The position numbers and the translations under genes are program-made. Shown one piece after another: positions 63,490 to 64,000 of a stretch of 64,000 nucleotides of DNA; positions within the stretch are counted from its first letter, which is position 1; each line of letters begins with the position of its first letter. Location: the NCBI RefSeq assembly GCF_014648075.1, contig NZ_BMQK01000001.1, positions 62,001 to 126,000 on the forward strand, in the 5' to 3' direction. Origin of the DNA: Streptomyces ruber (GTDB lineage Bacteria > Actinomycetota > Actinomycetes > Streptomycetales > Streptomycetaceae). The notes beneath the pieces were generated by a model. That model ran no database searches. It worked only from the letters and a program-made list of their open reading frames with translations, and was not told where the DNA came from.

Positions 63490-64000
63490 TCACGCCACGC
63501 GGTGCCGGACCGTGCCCCCGTGCCGGGCGGAGGCGAGCAGCCCGCGGACGGTGGTGAGCCAGCCGACGGCGACGATCGCGGCGGCCACCGCGAGGCCGAG
63601 GACGCCGTTCAGCGGCAGCGCGATGCCGATGGCGCCGCCCAGCACCCAGGACATCTGCAGCAGGGTCTCGGAGCGGGCGAAGGCGGAGGTGCGGACCCGC
63701 TCGGGGACGTCCCGCTGGATCAGCGCGTCCAGGGACAGTTTCCCGAGGGCCTGCGCGAAGCCGGCGACCGCCCCGAGGCAGGCCACGAGGACGGTGCCGA
63801 AGAAGACGGCGGCCGTGACGGCGACGCCCAGCTCGATCGCGACGACGGTCACGATGATCAGCTCGGGCGCCCGGGAGCGCAGCCACGCCCCGACGGCCGT
63901 GCCCAGCGCGTTGCCCGCGCCCGCGGCGACGCCCACGATGCCGAGGGAGACCGCCGCGCTCTGTCCGGCGATGGGGTGCACGCGCAGCAGGAACGCCAGG
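63490..64000 (-). CDS. MFS transporter, C-terminal part (cut by window end)
   Basis: At least 170 residues are visible, forming five or six membrane helices (VSLGIVGVAAGAGNALGTAV, IIVTVVAIELGVAVTAAVFF, TVLVACLGAVAGFAQALGKL, GLAVAAAIVAVGWLTTVRGL). The interhelix motif ALIQRDVPERVRTSAFARSE is typical of drug/efflux-type MFS proteins. The gene continues beyond position 64000, so start and substrate are unknown. Confidence 0.85.
   Translation of the reverse strand, partial: LAFLLRVHPIAGQSAAVSLGIVGVAAGAGNALGTAVGAWLRSRAPELIIVTVVAIELGVAVTAAVFFGTVLVACLGAVAGFAQALGKLSLDALIQRDVPERVRTSAFARSETLLQMSWVLGGAIGIALPLNGVLGLAVAAAIVAVGWLTTVRGLLASARHGGTVRHRVA

Overview
The window is chromosomal DNA from a Streptomyces. 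It has high GC, many GTG starts, long intergenic hairpins, mycothiol-type and futalosine-pathway genes, and a gene order that closely follows, from memory, the S. coelicolor core around phoU/phoRP, carD, ispDF, cysS, msiK, cdgB, nagKA, groEL2 and mqnDB. No plasmid, prophage, CRISPR array or complete transposon is visible. Most genes are vertically inherited core genes.

Layout. 1-1.4 kb: a double-HTH MerR regulator with two tiny membrane proteins. 1.5-6.2 kb: the phosphate cluster mtpA-phoU, divergent from phoR-phoP across a PHO box, then a lipoprotein. 6.9-11.7 kb: carD, ispD, ispF, cysS and rlmB (transcription, isoprenoid precursors, translation). 11.8-16.5 kb: a DoxX membrane protein, a sugar-nucleotidyltransferase, a secreted protein and msiK, the ATPase shared by sugar ABC importers. 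16.8-22.7 kb: tRNA-Thr, then a variable-looking stretch (PadR regulator, glycosidase-like protein, APH kinase, quinone reductase, M1 peptidase lipoprotein with an apparent frameshift). 22.8-28 kb: terD, arfB, a flavin reductase, the c-di-GMP synthase cdgB with a BldD-like box, and a CBM35-like protein. 28-32.8 kb: the aminosugar block (PfkB kinase, nagA, nagK, sugar-binding lipoprotein) with a DasR-like operator. 32.9-36.7 kb: otsB, otsA and glucosyl-3-phosphoglycerate synthase (trehalose and compatible solutes). 36.9-38.7 kb: a SAM-I riboswitch controlling a threonine-synthase-like enzyme and a ThiS/MoaD sulfur carrier, probably a methionine-pathway module. 39.2-41.3 kb: cold-shock protein and CIRCE-controlled groEL2. 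41.6-49.1 kb: OYE, murQ with its RpiR regulator, small proteins, a DinB/MDMPI-GNAT fusion, an HD hydrolase and cutC with a DasR-like operator. 49.2-58.3 kb: a HelD/HelR-type helicase, XPB helicase, an unusual UPF0114-IstB fusion, two tiny paralogous secreted peptides and an XPB/Ssl2-N-like protein. 58.4-64 kb: a membrane protein, HAD phosphatase, a long cold-shock protein, mqnD, mqnB, a DUF2771 lipoprotein and the C-terminal part of an MFS transporter cut by the window end.

Three themes link the genes. Phosphate control uses PhoRP/PhoU/MtpA. Amino-sugar and cell-wall recycling uses NagK, NagA, MurQ, MsiK and possibly CutC, with three candidate DasR sites. Sulfur/methionine supply uses the riboswitch-ThrC-like-ThiS unit. 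The strongest candidates for something unusual are the ThrC-like/ThiS unit, the in-frame UPF0114-IstB fusion, the DasR-like site at cutC and the twin short secreted peptides.
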